64,000 nucleotides of DNA from the NCBI RefSeq assembly GCF_030863805.1, contig NZ_CP132957.1, positions 62,001 to 126,000 on the forward strand, in the 5' to 3' direction. Each line of letters begins with the position of its first letter. Positions within the stretch are counted from its first letter, which is position 1. Source of the DNA: Kineothrix sp. MB12-C1. GTDB lineage: Bacteria; Bacillota; Clostridia; Lachnospirales; Lachnospiraceae. A program made the position numbers and the translations under genes. Below, one piece after another: positions 1-9,002 of this stretch. A model generated the notes under the pieces. That model had not been told where the DNA came from. It saw nothing but the letters and a program-made list of their open reading frames with translations, and searched no databases.

Positions 1-1
1 A

Positions 2-664
2 TTTAAGAAAGGTCTTATATTTCAAAGGGAAGGGGTACTATACGATGCGTTTGGATCGGTTACCGATCATCATGAAAAGGAACACGGAATTACCGTCGAT
101 TATATTTTGGATATGGAACCCTCGGTCTGTGGAATCACGCAGATACAGAGGCAAATATTAAAGCTGATGTCGGAAGGCATGAACGATAAAGAAATTGCAC
201 AGAACATCGGAATTGCATTGTCTACGGTTAGAAATCACCGATTTAAGTTAAGGGAGAAGGAAAAGCAGGCAAAGGTATTCTTAGCTCTCATGAACTCTCT
301 GGAAGAGAAAACGAACCGATCCATCAATCAGGCGGATACCGGTATGATAGAAGAACTTCATGCTGCCGCAACGATGGTGGATGATAGATATAATATTACC
401 GCCGAGGAAAGAGAAAAAACACTCAAAACTTATATGGATGAAGCGGGGGCGATAAAGCAATTCCCTGCAAAGGAAAAAAAGAAAATCATTTTATTAAGAG
501 AAATTACGAAGAATTTTAAGCCGGAACAAGAATATAGTGAAATCGAAGTGAATAGAATTCTGGAAAGAATTTATGAGGATTTTCCCACGATACGCAGAGC
601 GTTAATCGAATATGGTTTTTTGGACAGATCCCTTGACTGTAGTGTATACAGGGTGAGAATATGA
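2..664 (+). CDS. LuxR-type HTH / DUF2087 transcriptional regulator, 5' end outside window
   Basis: The reading frame is open to the left edge, so the gene starts upstream of this window; a Met at 107 is internal to the frame rather than a clear start, since it has no ribosome binding site. After that Met, about residues 8-55 form a LuxR/GerE-like helix-turn-helix (NDKEIAQNIGIALSTVRNH). The last 60 residues, with a basic KEKKKIILLREI segment and VNRILERIYEDFPTIRRALIEY, look like the DUF2087 domain often found at the C-terminus of small Firmicute regulators. A coiled, charged linker joins them. It stops 61 bases before the TetR-type gene. The target is unknown. Confidence 0.75.
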   Translation, partial: FKKGLIFQREGVLYDAFGSVTDHHEKEHGITVDYILDMEPSVCGITQIQRQILKLMSEGMNDKEIAQNIGIALSTVRNHRFKLREKEKQAKVFLALMNSLEEKTNRSINQADTGMIEELHAAATMVDDRYNITAEEREKTLKTYMDEAGAIKQFPAKEKKKIILLREITKNFKPEQEYSEIEVNRILERIYEDFPTIRRALIEYGFLDRSLDCSVYRVRI

Positions 665-725
665 TATCAATCTATTAACTGGCAGGCAATAAATCAAACA
701 GATATTGGCAGAAAGGAAGGGAATT

Positions 726-1289
726 ATGTCAAATTCTACAAAAGCAGATTTAGAAGAATCCTTGAAAAAACTATTACTGAAAAAGCCATTTGACAAGATT
801 ACTATTAATGATCTAACGAGTGATTGCAGAATTAGCAGAATGTCATTTTACTACCATTTTAAAGATATCTATGATCTGGTGGAATGGTGTTGCGTAGAAG
901 ATGGTAAAAGAGCATTGCAAGGAAAGAAAACGTATGATACCTGGCAGGAAGGATTGTTACAGATATTTGAAGCCGTTTTAGCCAATAAACCTTTTATTTT
1001 AAATGTTTATCATTCTGTGAGCAGAGAACAAATAGAAAGTTATTTATACCAGTTGACATATGGGCTTTTAGAAAATGTTGTTAAGGAACAGGCGCAAGAT
1101 ACATCGCTTCCTGAGGAAGACATGAAATTTATAGCGGAGTTTTATAAATATAGTTTTGTCGGAATCATGTTGGATTGGATTAAAAAAGGAATGAAGGAGG
1201 ATCCGGATGTAATTGTTGATAAGGTGAGTATTATGCTTAATGGAAATATATCAAATTCCGTTCAAAATTTTATAGCAATGCGTTATTGA
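726..1289 (+). CDS. TetR/AcrR-family transcriptional regulator
   Basis: I chose the ATG at 726 because GAAAGGAAGG lies just before it; the frame can be extended to a TTG at 705 but without a ribosome binding site. The first 45 residues are a typical TetR DNA-binding domain, with FDKITINDLTSDCRISRMSFYYHFKD spanning the helix-turn-helix. The C-terminal half is a helical ligand/dimer domain resembling the TetR_C_8 group seen in DhaS-like regulators. The oleate hydratase gene follows on the same strand after a strong terminator, so the two are probably separate transcripts. A role in controlling the hydratase in response to fatty acids is an inference from position only. Confidence 0.8.
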   Translation: MSNSTKADLEESLKKLLLKKPFDKITINDLTSDCRISRMSFYYHFKDIYDLVEWCCVEDGKRALQGKKTYDTWQEGLLQIFEAVLANKPFILNVYHSVSREQIESYLYQLTYGLLENVVKEQAQDTSLPEEDMKFIAEFYKYSFVGIMLDWIKKGMKEDPDVIVDKVSIMLNGNISNSVQNFIAMRY

Positions 1290-1322
1290 TATGAGATAAA
1301 TTCAATAAATTTTTATCAAAGT

Positions 1323-1356
1323 AGGCAGAATGATAAGTTTTTTTATCATTCTGCCT
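1323..1356 (+). terminator. Rho-independent terminator after the TetR-type gene
   Basis: A perfect 14-bp stem (1323-1336 with 1343-1356) closes a six-base loop of GTTTTT and is followed by GTTTTGT. It sits 33 bases after the regulator stop codon. Confidence 0.85.
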
Positions 1357-1471
1357 GTTTTGTAAATTGATAAGTGATAAAAAAGGACTTAATATAAATA
1401 AAAGTTGATTAGATAACTTTCAAAAAGCTGTAGATAATAACTTTAATGATTGATGAAAGGCAGGTTAATTT

Positions 1472-3445
1472 ATGTCCAATATGAAGACAAAGGTAGGGTT
1501 GGCCACATTGGCGGCGGCCGGTGCAGGCGCGGCCACGCTGGTTGTAAAAAACAAGGAAAAGGGAAGTAATAAAAAAAAGAAAACCGCACAAGTTCCTGTA
1601 GATTCTAGCTACCGTAATACAGAGCGTGGTAAACATGAAAAGAACAGCAAAGGTATTTACTATACTAATGGTAATTATGAAGCATTTGCAACACCCAAAA
1701 AGCCGGATGGTGTAGATGAAAAAGAAGCATACATTGTCGGTAGCGGATTGGCTGCCCTTGCAACAGCTTGTTTTCTCGTTCGTGATGGGAAAATGCAAGG
1801 ATCTCATATTCATATCCTCGAGGCAATGGATATTGCGGGTGGGGCATGTGATGGAATTGAAGACCCGACCAGAGGATATGTTATGAGAGGCGGCCGTGAA
1901 ATGGAAAATCATTTCGAGTGCCTGTGGGATTTGTTTCGCAGCATTCCGTCCCTCGAAACTCCGGGAGTGTCTGTATTGGATGAATTTTATTGGTTAAACA
2001 AAGAAGATCCGAACTATTCCTTGTGCCGTGCCACAAAAAATCGAGGTATCGATGCACATACAGACGGAAAATTTAACTTAAGCCAAAAGGGGTGTATGGA
2101 AATCATGAAGCTTTTCATGACAAAAGATGAAGACTTATATGATAAAACCATAGAAGATGTATTTGATGAAGAAGTGTTTGACTCCAATTTCTGGCTTTAT
2201 TGGAGGACGATGTTTGCTTTTGAAAACTGGCATAGTGCGTTGGAGATGAAACTGTATTTCCAAAGATTCATTCACCATATTGCGGGATTACCCGACTTTA
2301 GCGCATTAAAATTTACAAAATATAATCAATATGAATCACTAATTCTACCTATGCAGAAATATCTTGAAGAGGCAGGTGTTGATTTTGAATTTAATACAGA
2401 AGTCACTAATGTGATTTTTGAAATTTCGAAAGATAAGAAAGTTGCTAAAACAATTGAATGTAAAGTAAAGGGAGTAGAGAAGAAGGTTGTTCTTACAGAA
2501 AATGACTTAGTATTTGTTACTAACGGAAGCTGTACCGAAGATACTGTTTACGGAGACCAAAATCATGCGCCCAAAGGGGATGCGGAAGTAAGAACGAGCG
2601 GAAGTTGGAACTTATGGAAAAACATAGCAAGACAGGATCCTTCTTTTGGACATCCGGAAAAGTTTTGCTCGGATATCGAGAAGACAAATTGGGAATCAGC
2701 AACAATTACGACAGTAGATGATAAAATATTGCCTTATATAAGCAATATATGTAAGAGAGATCCTAAAAGCGGAAAAGTTGTAACCGGTGGTATTGTAAGC
2801 TGTATAGATTCTTCCTGGCTTCTAAGCTGGACCATTAACCGACAAGGACAGTTTAAAGGGCAAGATAAAGATAAAATATGTGTATGGGTATATGGGTTAT
2901 TTACGGATGTTCCCGGAGATTATGTGAAAAAACAAATGAAGGACTGTACCGGGAAGGAAATAACAAAAGAATGGTTATACCACATAGGTGTCCCCGTTGA
3001 TCAAATTGATGAGCTGGCCGAAAAGAGTGCTATTTCTGTTCCGACTATGATGCCTTATATTACCGCATTTTTCATGCCAAGAACCAAAGGAGACAGGCCG
3101 GATGTCATTCCGGAAGGCTGTGTTAATTTTGCTTTTCTTGGACAGTTTGCAGAAACCCCACGGGATACCGTGTTTACAACGGAGTATTCGGTAAGAACAG
3201 CAATGGAAGCAGTATATGGATTACTTGGCGTTGACAGAGGAGTTCCCGAAGTCTGGGGTAGTGTATACGATATCAGAGAGTTACTCGATAGCAGCGTTAA
3301 ATTGATGGATGGAAAATCTCCATTGGAAATAGAATTACCGGGGCCGCTGAATGTATTGAAGAAACCGATCATTCATTTTATAAAAGGAACGGTCATTGAA
3401 AAAGTATTGAAAGATCACAATGTTTTAAAAAGTTATATGCTTTAA
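1472..3445 (+). CDS. ohyA: Oleate hydratase (FAD-dependent fatty-acid double-bond hydratase, MCRA family)
   Basis: Adds water across the cis-9 double bond of unsaturated fatty acids to give 10-hydroxy fatty acids, a detoxification route in gut and skin bacteria. The dinucleotide motif GSGLAALA is at residues 90-97, and RGGREMENHFECLWD at 139-153 is the conserved glutamate-containing FAD segment of the family. The C-terminal part contains the conserved FMPRTKGDRP, TVFTTEYSVRTAMEAVYG and GVPEVWGSVYDIRELL blocks. At 657 residues it is about 60 longer than typical members. The extra N-terminal piece has a small hydrophobic stretch (about residues 8-25) followed by a lysine-rich linker; the family-like sequence begins at YYTNGNYEAF (63-72). 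A ribosome binding site GGCAGG precedes the ATG. Confidence 0.95.
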   Translation: MSNMKTKVGLATLAAAGAGAATLVVKNKEKGSNKKKKTAQVPVDSSYRNTERGKHEKNSKGIYYTNGNYEAFATPKKPDGVDEKEAYIVGSGLAALATACFLVRDGKMQGSHIHILEAMDIAGGACDGIEDPTRGYVMRGGREMENHFECLWDLFRSIPSLETPGVSVLDEFYWLNKEDPNYSLCRATKNRGIDAHTDGKFNLSQKGCMEIMKLFMTKDEDLYDKTIEDVFDEEVFDSNFWLYWRTMFAFENWHSALEMKLYFQRFIHHIAGLPDFSALKFTKYNQYESLILPMQKYLEEAGVDFEFNTEVTNVIFEISKDKKVAKTIECKVKGVEKKVVLTENDLVFVTNGSCTEDTVYGDQNHAPKGDAEVRTSGSWNLWKNIARQDPSFGHPEKFCSDIEKTNWESATITTVDDKILPYISNICKRDPKSGKVVTGGIVSCIDSSWLLSWTINRQGQFKGQDKDKICVWVYGLFTDVPGDYVKKQMKDCTGKEITKEWLYHIGVPVDQIDELAEKSAISVPTMMPYITAFFMPRTKGDRPDVIPEGCVNFAFLGQFAETPRDTVFTTEYSVRTAMEAVYGLLGVDRGVPEVWGSVYDIRELLDSSVKLMDGKSPLEIELPGPLNVLKKPIIHFIKGTVIEKVLKDHNVLKSYML

Positions 3446-3496
3446 ATATTCATTCGTGAAAATAAATGTGAACCTTCTAAATTATAAAATTTTATC

Positions 3497-3530
3497 AAAC
3501 CCTCTCGGACGATTATGTTCGGGAGGGTTT
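3497..3530 (+). terminator. Terminator after oleate hydratase
   Basis: A 13-bp stem containing two G-U pairs (3497-3509 with 3518-3530) around an eight-base loop lies about 50 bases after the stop codon. The T-run is short and lies partly within the stem's last bases. Confidence 0.7.
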
Positions 3531-3567
3531 ATTAATGGAAATGTATGGTATTCATATCGAGAAAGTA

Positions 3568-3596
3568 TGGACTTCCTAATTTAAATTTTGTATAAT
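3568..3596 (+). promoter_or_regulatory. Probable sigma-A promoter of xylA
   Basis: TGGACT at 3568-3573 and a perfect TATAAT at 3591-3596 are separated by 17 bases. The start of xylA is about 125 bases farther on, leaving room for a regulated leader. No XylR operator was recognised. Confidence 0.6.
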
Positions 3597-3727
3597 GAAG
3601 AAAACACACTTTTTTAAAGATAAATTCATGTATGTTAAAAATGGAGATAATTGGACTATTGAAATAAGATAGAACTTAAATGATGGATGCAATAATTGTT
3701 ATACTAATAAAAAAGGAGGAAAATAAA

Positions 3728-5047
3728 ATGTCTGAATTGTTTAAAGGTATTGGTAGCATTAAATATGAAGGTGCCGGTAGTAAAAATCCATTGGCCTTTC
3801 ATCATTACAACAAAGATCAAGTGGTTTTAGGTAAACCTATGAAAGAATGGATGCCCTTTGCTATGGCATGGTGGCACAATCTATGTGCAGGCGGATCCGA
3901 TATGTTCGGCCGTAATACAACGGATAAGGGTTTTGGCGCAGAGCCGGGAACAATGGAACATGCGAGAGCAAAAGTGGATGCCGGCTTCGAGTTCATGCAG
4001 AAGCTGGGCATTGAATATTTCTGTTTCCACGATGTTGATCTCGTGCCGGAAGCAGATGATCTGAAAGAAACGAATAGACGTCTTGATGAGATTACCGATT
4101 ATATTTCGGTGAAGATGAAAGAAACCGGTATTAAATGCCTTTGGGGAACCGCCAATATGTTCTCTAATCCCCGTTTTATGAACGGTGCCGGCAGTTCCAA
4201 TTCTGCGGATGTATTCTGTTTTGCTGCAGCACAAGTGAAAAAAGCATTGGAATTGACTGTAAAATTAGGCGGGCGCGGTTATGTATTCTGGGGTGGACGT
4301 GAAGGCTATGAAACTCTTCTAAATACAGACGTGAAGTTCGAACAAGAAAACATTGCTAAACTGATGAAAATGGCAGTAGAGTATGGACGAAGTATAGGCT
4401 TCACCGGTGAGTTCTGGATTGAGCCTAAACCGAAGGAACCTATGAAGCACCAATACGACTTTGATGCTGCTACATCTATTGGTTTCTTACGCCAATATGG
4501 ATTGGATAAAGATTTTAAGTTGAATATCGAAGCTAACCACGCTACATTGGCAGGACATAGCTTCCAGCATGATTTACGTATTGCCGCTATCAACGATATG
4601 TTGGGAAGCGTAGATGCTAATACCGGCGACTTGCTATTGGGATGGGATACTGATGAATTCCCCTTCAATGTATATGATACTACCATGTGTATGTACGAAG
4701 TAATTAAAGCGGGCGGACTGAAATACGGAGGCTTTAACTTTGATTCCAAGACACGTCGTCCCAGTTATACCCACCAGGATATGTTTGAAGCCTTTATCCT
4801 CGGTATGGATACCTTTGCTCTGGGCCTTTTGAAAGCAGCAGCTATGATTGAAGATGGACGCATTGATGCGTTCGTAAAAGAGCGTTACTCCAGTTATGAA
4901 TCCGGAATCGGTGAAAAGATCCGTAAAGGTGAAACCAGCCTTGCGGAGCTGGCTGCCTATGCAGAGGAAATGGGAGCTCCCCAATTACCGGGTAGCGGTA
5001 GACAGGAATATTTGGAAAGAGTTGTAAATGAAGTACTATTTGGCTAA
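3728..5047 (+). CDS. xylA: Xylose isomerase
   Basis: Interconverts D-xylose and D-xylulose in the cytoplasm. The start at 3728 follows AAAAGGAGGAAAATAAA; an in-frame upstream Met at 3680 has no ribosome binding site. The resulting 439 residues match the family. Catalytic His101 and Asp104 lie in FHDVDLVPE, and metal-binding regions are visible in [24 protein letters not shown] and WDTDEFP. No xylulokinase, XylR or xylose transporter is nearby, so the rest of the pathway must be encoded elsewhere. An IS21-family element is inserted 239 bases downstream, which could have separated it from former partners; that is a guess. Confidence 0.97.
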   Translation: MSELFKGIGSIKYEGAGSKNPLAFHHYNKDQVVLGKPMKEWMPFAMAWWHNLCAGGSDMFGRNTTDKGFGAEPGTMEHARAKVDAGFEFMQKLGIEYFCFHDVDLVPEADDLKETNRRLDEITDYISVKMKETGIKCLWGTANMFSNPRFMNGAGSSNSADVFCFAAAQVKKALELTVKLGGRGYVFWGGREGYETLLNTDVKFEQENIAKLMKMAVEYGRSIGFTGEFWIEPKPKEPMKHQYDFDAATSIGFLRQYGLDKDFKLNIEANHATLAGHSFQHDLRIAAINDMLGSVDANTGDLLLGWDTDEFPFNVYDTTMCMYEVIKAGGLKYGGFNFDSKTRRPSYTHQDMFEAFILGMDTFALGLLKAAAMIEDGRIDAFVKERYSSYESGIGEKIRKGETSLAELAAYAEEMGAPQLPGSGRQEYLERVVNEVLFG

Positions 5048-5057
5048 TTAGGATACG

Positions 5058-5090
5058 ATAAGGGCGCAGGAAATTTTCCTGCGCCCTTAT
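5058..5090 (+). terminator. Terminator after xylA
   Basis: A GC-rich 16-bp inverted repeat (5058-5073 with 5075-5090) begins about 11 bases after the xylA stop. The centre AAATTTT would form the loop in practice. Confidence 0.8.
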
Positions 5091-5366
5091 TTGTTGTATA
5101 AGATAACTTGAAAAAAAGTATTTTATTTAGAACGTTCTCAAAATTCTTATAAATACCTGAATAGAAGGATAAAGTACCTTTTTTATAAAAGGTATTAAAA
5201 AGGCATTAAATTAGAGAAAAACATATAATAATGTAAAAAATATTAGATTAAGTTTATTATAAATATACATCATATATGGTTATAATTGCATATTCCAGCC
5301 AAACAGCATAACCGTCCCGAAGGGACGGCATGCTATTCCGCTTCAAACTGCACGTTGTAGATTTTG

Positions 5367-6134
5367 TTACTTTCTCATGTCTCTTCCATTGCACTCAAGG
5401 CGGTACGCCTTAGATGTCATCCTGCTTAAGCAGGCATCCGCATAGGTGTTATCTTTGAAGAGGTCCCACCACTTGATGACGGGAAGCTGAGATACAATCA
5501 TTGTTGCCTTTTTACAATCTCTTGTTTCAATGATTTCAAAGAGGTCACGGCACTTATCCATGCTTAGTTCCATAAGACCGAAATCATCAATTACCAGCAA
5601 GTCATAAGCTGCCATCTGATTTGTATAATCGTAGGCATGACCAAGTTGACGTGCCTTTTCACTTTCTAGAAGAAGTGCATTGGCTCTGATATATTTTACT
5701 GTTCGTAGCTGTTGTAAAGCGGTAATGCATAGTGCATTCGCGATATAAGTTTTGCCTGCCCCAGCGCTACCAGTAATCAATAGATTTTTAGGTTCGTCAA
5801 TCCATTCACATTTTTGTAGTAACTCAATGGTGTGAGTATCCAGCATACGATCTGATTCGTAAAGACCAGAATCAAAGTCTGCAGTCGGATATTTCAAGGA
5901 CGCTTTCTTAAGTAGCTTGTTGAACTTTGTGTTCTGACGCTGATCCCATTCATAGTGAATAATCTCAGATATACGGGTATGAAAGTCCTCGAGTGCCGTG
6001 TTGGGGTTAAGGAACTGCTTCTCCAATGCCTCCGACATGTGGGACAGGCGGAGTTTAAATAGTTTGTCCAATAACAGATTTTCATCAGTGCTTAGCTTGT
6101 CATTGTATGTATAGTTTTTTTGTGTATAAGCCAT
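5367..6134 (-). CDS. istB: IS21-family helper ATPase IstB
   Basis: AAA+ ATPase that assists the IstA transposase by target choice and strand-transfer regulation. GSAGAGKTYIA is the Walker A loop and LLVIDDFG the Walker B motif; TMIVSQLPVIKWWDLF is the conserved sensor region. The start at 6134 is preferred because AAGGTGAG precedes the ATG; a GTG nine bases upstream is also in frame. It starts 10 bases after the istA stop codon, consistent with coupled translation. Confidence 0.93.
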   Translation of the reverse strand: MAYTQKNYTYNDKLSTDENLLLDKLFKLRLSHMSEALEKQFLNPNTALEDFHTRISEIIHYEWDQRQNTKFNKLLKKASLKYPTADFDSGLYESDRMLDTHTIELLQKCEWIDEPKNLLITGSAGAGKTYIANALCITALQQLRTVKYIRANALLLESEKARQLGHAYDYTNQMAAYDLLVIDDFGLMELSMDKCRDLFEIIETRDCKKATMIVSQLPVIKWWDLFKDNTYADACLSRMTSKAYRLECNGRDMRK

Positions 6135-6144
6135 AATTCTCACC

Positions 6145-7698
6145 TTACTTATAGAAGCCCTTTCCTCGGATGTTTTCGTGTTCAGGAAGATCTCCTGGAC
6201 TAATCGGATTGCTTTGCATTCGACTTAATACCTGCTTAAATGTTTTGTAACGGCAGGAGTTCATTTGAATACACTGACGTGCTGTTTCTTCTACGATTCC
6301 ATGCGGCATTTCTTTTACCGTATGAAGAAGCCCAGCACACGCATTATAGGCTTGTTCCTCGTGTTTAGAAGCTTTCAGTAGCCTATCAATGCATTCTTCC
6401 ATGTTAGGTCCGAATACTGAAGCCCAGCGCCTATAGTAAGCACCATCCTTTTCATTGACTTCCTTGTAGTAAAGGTGTTCCGGTCTCATATGACTATCTT
6501 CTGTGATGTATTTGGGAAAGTCCTTGTAAGACCGTTTGTGTTTGCAGATCAATCTGTTGTATCCATCGCAGATACGGATTTCTGATGCTGTTGCCTTTAT
6601 AATTGCAGGTTTTCCACAATGGGTATACACTACTGAATAGTAGTGATCGTCATACTCGATGTGGTAATTATCAGGAATTCTTGTGACTGTTTTGTAATCG
6701 CATACCGTGAAGCATCCGCCTGGCAGTGGTTTCATACACGGTTTGTCGTACTTTACAAATGCGTCGGCTCTTGAGTAATTCTTGTTTTGAAATTTCCTAG
6801 AGTTGAGGGTCGCTACTATTTTTTGTATGTCAGCGTTCAACTCTTCCAAAGAGATATAAATGTTCTCTTTGAGTTTTTCTACAAGATGGGTTTCAAGATA
6901 GCGCACGTGATTCTCCACGGTAGGTTTCCCTTTCGGTTTTCGAGGCGGTGGAGGGAGTACGATCGTATCGTAGAAATCTTCCAGATCAGAATAAGCAGAC
7001 TGTAAAATCAGCTCATCCTTGGTATGCTTTGTAACAGCAGCTTTTAAATTGTCAGGAACAAGATACTTAGGTATCCCTTCATAGAATTGAAGTGCATGAA
7101 CCGTTCCTGTCGAGAAGCTTTGCAACTTTTCATCTAAGAATGCTTCCGCATAGATATAGCTGCTAAGTCCCATCGTGGTTACGAATAAATGTACCTTCCG
7201 TATTTCGCCGGTTTCTGGATCCATTAATAGCTCTGGTTGGTCACCGACCCAATCGATGTACATTTTTTCTCCGGGAACGCGTTCCACTGCCATCTTGACA
7301 TCACGCTTTCCAAAGTTTTGTTCTACGAAGCGGTTATAAAGTTCGTAGAACTGGGATTGTTCGTATCCATCAGGATGTTCCTGTTTGTATTCCATCCAAC
7401 AGTAAGATACATTCACCTTACTTCCTTTGGAATGAATACGATTGAAATAGTGCTGGAATTCTGGTAGTTGGATGTCTTTGCGTTGTAGGTTCTCGGGTGG
7501 ATAAAACAGCATCTCAACCTCAGGTGGTTCCATGGATTTTAGTTGCTCCAGGGCGAAACCCGAAGCATTGTAACGTTTTAGAATAAGCTGCACCGTTCCG
7601 GAGCCGATATGATATCGGTCTTGGATCACACTGATTGAGCACTTATTCTGGCGCATTTGAATCACGCCAATAATAGTGTTGTAGTCTTGCATTTGCAT
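6145..7698 (-). CDS. istA: IS21-family transposase IstA
   Basis: DDE/RNase-H-fold transposase of 517 residues. The N-terminus has a helix-turn-helix (NKCSISVIQDRYHIGSGTVQ). The catalytic core shows YIDWVGDQ (first Asp), VPDNLKAAV (second Asp) and PTVENHVRYLE (Glu). The ATG lies close to the element's right-hand end on the minus strand, preceded by AAGGAGG. No frameshift or stop is visible. Confidence 0.95.
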   Translation of the reverse strand: MQMQDYNTIIGVIQMRQNKCSISVIQDRYHIGSGTVQLILKRYNASGFALEQLKSMEPPEVEMLFYPPENLQRKDIQLPEFQHYFNRIHSKGSKVNVSYCWMEYKQEHPDGYEQSQFYELYNRFVEQNFGKRDVKMAVERVPGEKMYIDWVGDQPELLMDPETGEIRKVHLFVTTMGLSSYIYAEAFLDEKLQSFSTGTVHALQFYEGIPKYLVPDNLKAAVTKHTKDELILQSAYSDLEDFYDTIVLPPPPRKPKGKPTVENHVRYLETHLVEKLKENIYISLEELNADIQKIVATLNSRKFQNKNYSRADAFVKYDKPCMKPLPGGCFTVCDYKTVTRIPDNYHIEYDDHYYSVVYTHCGKPAIIKATASEIRICDGYNRLICKHKRSYKDFPKYITEDSHMRPEHLYYKEVNEKDGAYYRRWASVFGPNMEECIDRLLKASKHEEQAYNACAGLLHTVKEMPHGIVEETARQCIQMNSCRYKTFKQVLSRMQSNPISPGDLPEHENIRGKGFYK

Positions 7699-7967
7699 GC
7701 CTCCTTTCGTAGTTTGTTTTATGACTACGAAAGAACTATAACACGTTGAAAATATTTATGCAGTTAAAGCGGAAAGGCGTGCAGAACCGGTCGGAAGTGC
7801 CATGCAGTTGCTATCGGAATCGGCATGCAGATTGACCGGAATATGCAGTTATAATTTTATATATAAACAATATTATGTTTCAATACAGATAATAAAATAG
7901 ACAAGTTTATGTAAAAGAATGTTTGTAGTTAAAAGTATCCGCTTAAAATAATAAAAGGATGTGATGT

Positions 7968-8349
7968 ATGTTTTATTTACATATAGTTCTATGCAATATG
8001 AAACGAAATAAATGGAAAAGCATAAGCACAGTAAGTATCTGTATATTTATTTTCATTTTACTAAATTTATATTTAACTTATATTTATAACTGTAAGATGC
8101 AATTAAATGATCTACCCAATATCAGTCCTATATATTGCAGTATTTCAAACCTCAATGGTTCATCACAAGTAGGGCTTGAAATTAATCCCCTTTGGGACAG
8201 TTAGAGAAGTGTTTCATCAGCATAAAATTGATTTCTATGCTGATTCTGCCTCTTTTTATGTTACAGATCCTTTGCAGCTAAATGTTTTTAAAGATGAAAT
8301 GAAATCCTTTGGGCTTTTAGAAAGAGCACCCTCAGCAAAACTTACATAA
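7968..8349 (+). pseudogene. Frameshifted remnant of a membrane protein, probably an FtsX-like ABC permease
   Basis: A 78-codon frame starts at 7968 after AAAAGGATGTG with a basic MKRNKW segment and one transmembrane helix, then ends at 8204. The neighbouring frame continues without a break from about 8185 to the stop at 8347-8349 and reads VREVFHQHKIDFYADSAS followed by VTDPLQLNVFKDEMKSFGLLE. Together they resemble the N-terminal helix and the first extracytoplasmic portion of FtsX/MacB-type permeases. The shift falls in the run CCCCTTTGGG. The remaining transmembrane part is absent, so this is a truncated and frameshifted relic. The family assignment is tentative. Confidence 0.5.
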
Positions 8350-8848
8350 ATGATAAAAGCAGTATTTTTTGATTTATTTTTTACTTTGATTTATCCGCAA
8401 TATTTCACAGAAAAAAATGAATATGATGTAGTTGGAATTTCGGCAGAAGAGTGGGAGCATTATGCGGAAAATGATGAATTATACAAGGAACGTGCATTGG
8501 GTGAAATTAAAGATGAAAGGGAAATTATTGATAAAATCATCCGTTTCATGCCTTATAAAGTAAGTGAAAAACAAATGATAGAAATACTGAATTTACGACA
8601 AGCTAGAATGCAAAAAGCTTTATTCGAAGTAGATGAAAAAATATTACATACAATTAGAGAAATTCATGCAAAAGACATTAAAAGATGAATTAGCAGGGGC
8701 CAGAAGGGCGGGAATGAAAACGGTATTTACAGAATATCTGGATAAAAAAGAGGATAAGATAAGTAAAATACTGTTACAGGAGGCTGATTATTATATCAAA
8801 CAATTTGATGAACTTACTAAGAAAGTACTTGTTTTGCAAAAATATTAA
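8350..8848 (+). pseudogene. HAD-family hydrolase with internal deletion and frameshift
   Basis: The frame from 8350 begins MIKAVFFDLFFTLIYP, a HAD motif I variant, and continues with the helical cap until DNA for EIHAKDIK. It then jumps in another frame to DELAGARRAGMKTVFTEYLDKKEDK and ADYYIKQFDELTKKVL, which is the usual C-terminal end of such hydrolases. The core that should hold motifs II and III, roughly 80-100 residues, is missing at about 8680-8690. The start overlaps the end of the preceding relic. A working enzyme is not expected. Confidence 0.75.
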
Positions 8849-8953
8849 TACATTTAAAGATATTGCCTAATTAATCTATCTGAGTAGAAATGTTGATTAT
8901 AAAAGACCACCGACACTACTTGGTGAAAAAAGGAATCAATAGTGACAATAATA

Positions 8954-8989
8954 CAACTATTCGCAAAAGACAACTTTAACGAATAGTTG
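8954..8989. repeat. Perfect 10-bp inverted repeat in a gene-free stretch
   Basis: CAACTATTCG at 8954-8963 pairs with CGAATAGTTG at 8980-8989 across a 16-base loop. It may act as a transcription end for the flanking genes but has no T-run. The core CAACTATTC also occurs, inverted, in the structured element near 24.1 kb. Confidence 0.45.
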
Positions 8990-9002
8990 AAGCAATAAAA
9001 TC

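Larger units (their letters stand above)
5279..7855 (-). mobile_element. Complete IS21-family insertion sequence with target duplication
   Basis: The element itself spans 5287-7847 (2561 bp). Its ends are imperfect inverted repeats that both begin TGCATATTCC and stay similar for about 23 bases. The 8-bp sequence GTTATAAT is present on both sides (5279-5286 and 7848-7855), a perfect target duplication in the size range known for this family. Just inside the right end the motif TGCAT or TGCAC recurs about five times between roughly 7757 and 7847, as expected of multiple transposase-binding repeats. The left end has a hairpin centred on CCGTCCCGAAGGGACGG. Both istA and istB are open, so the element may be active. 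Confidence 0.93.

Noticed and set aside
1409-1912. 167-codon frame on the minus strand over the ohyA start
   Set aside because: Antisense to a well-supported oleate hydratase and with Cys/Ser/Ile-rich nonsense composition.
3446-3727. XylR operator or catabolite-response element upstream of xylA
   Set aside because: Only a promoter is clear; no convincing palindrome or cre consensus was found by eye.
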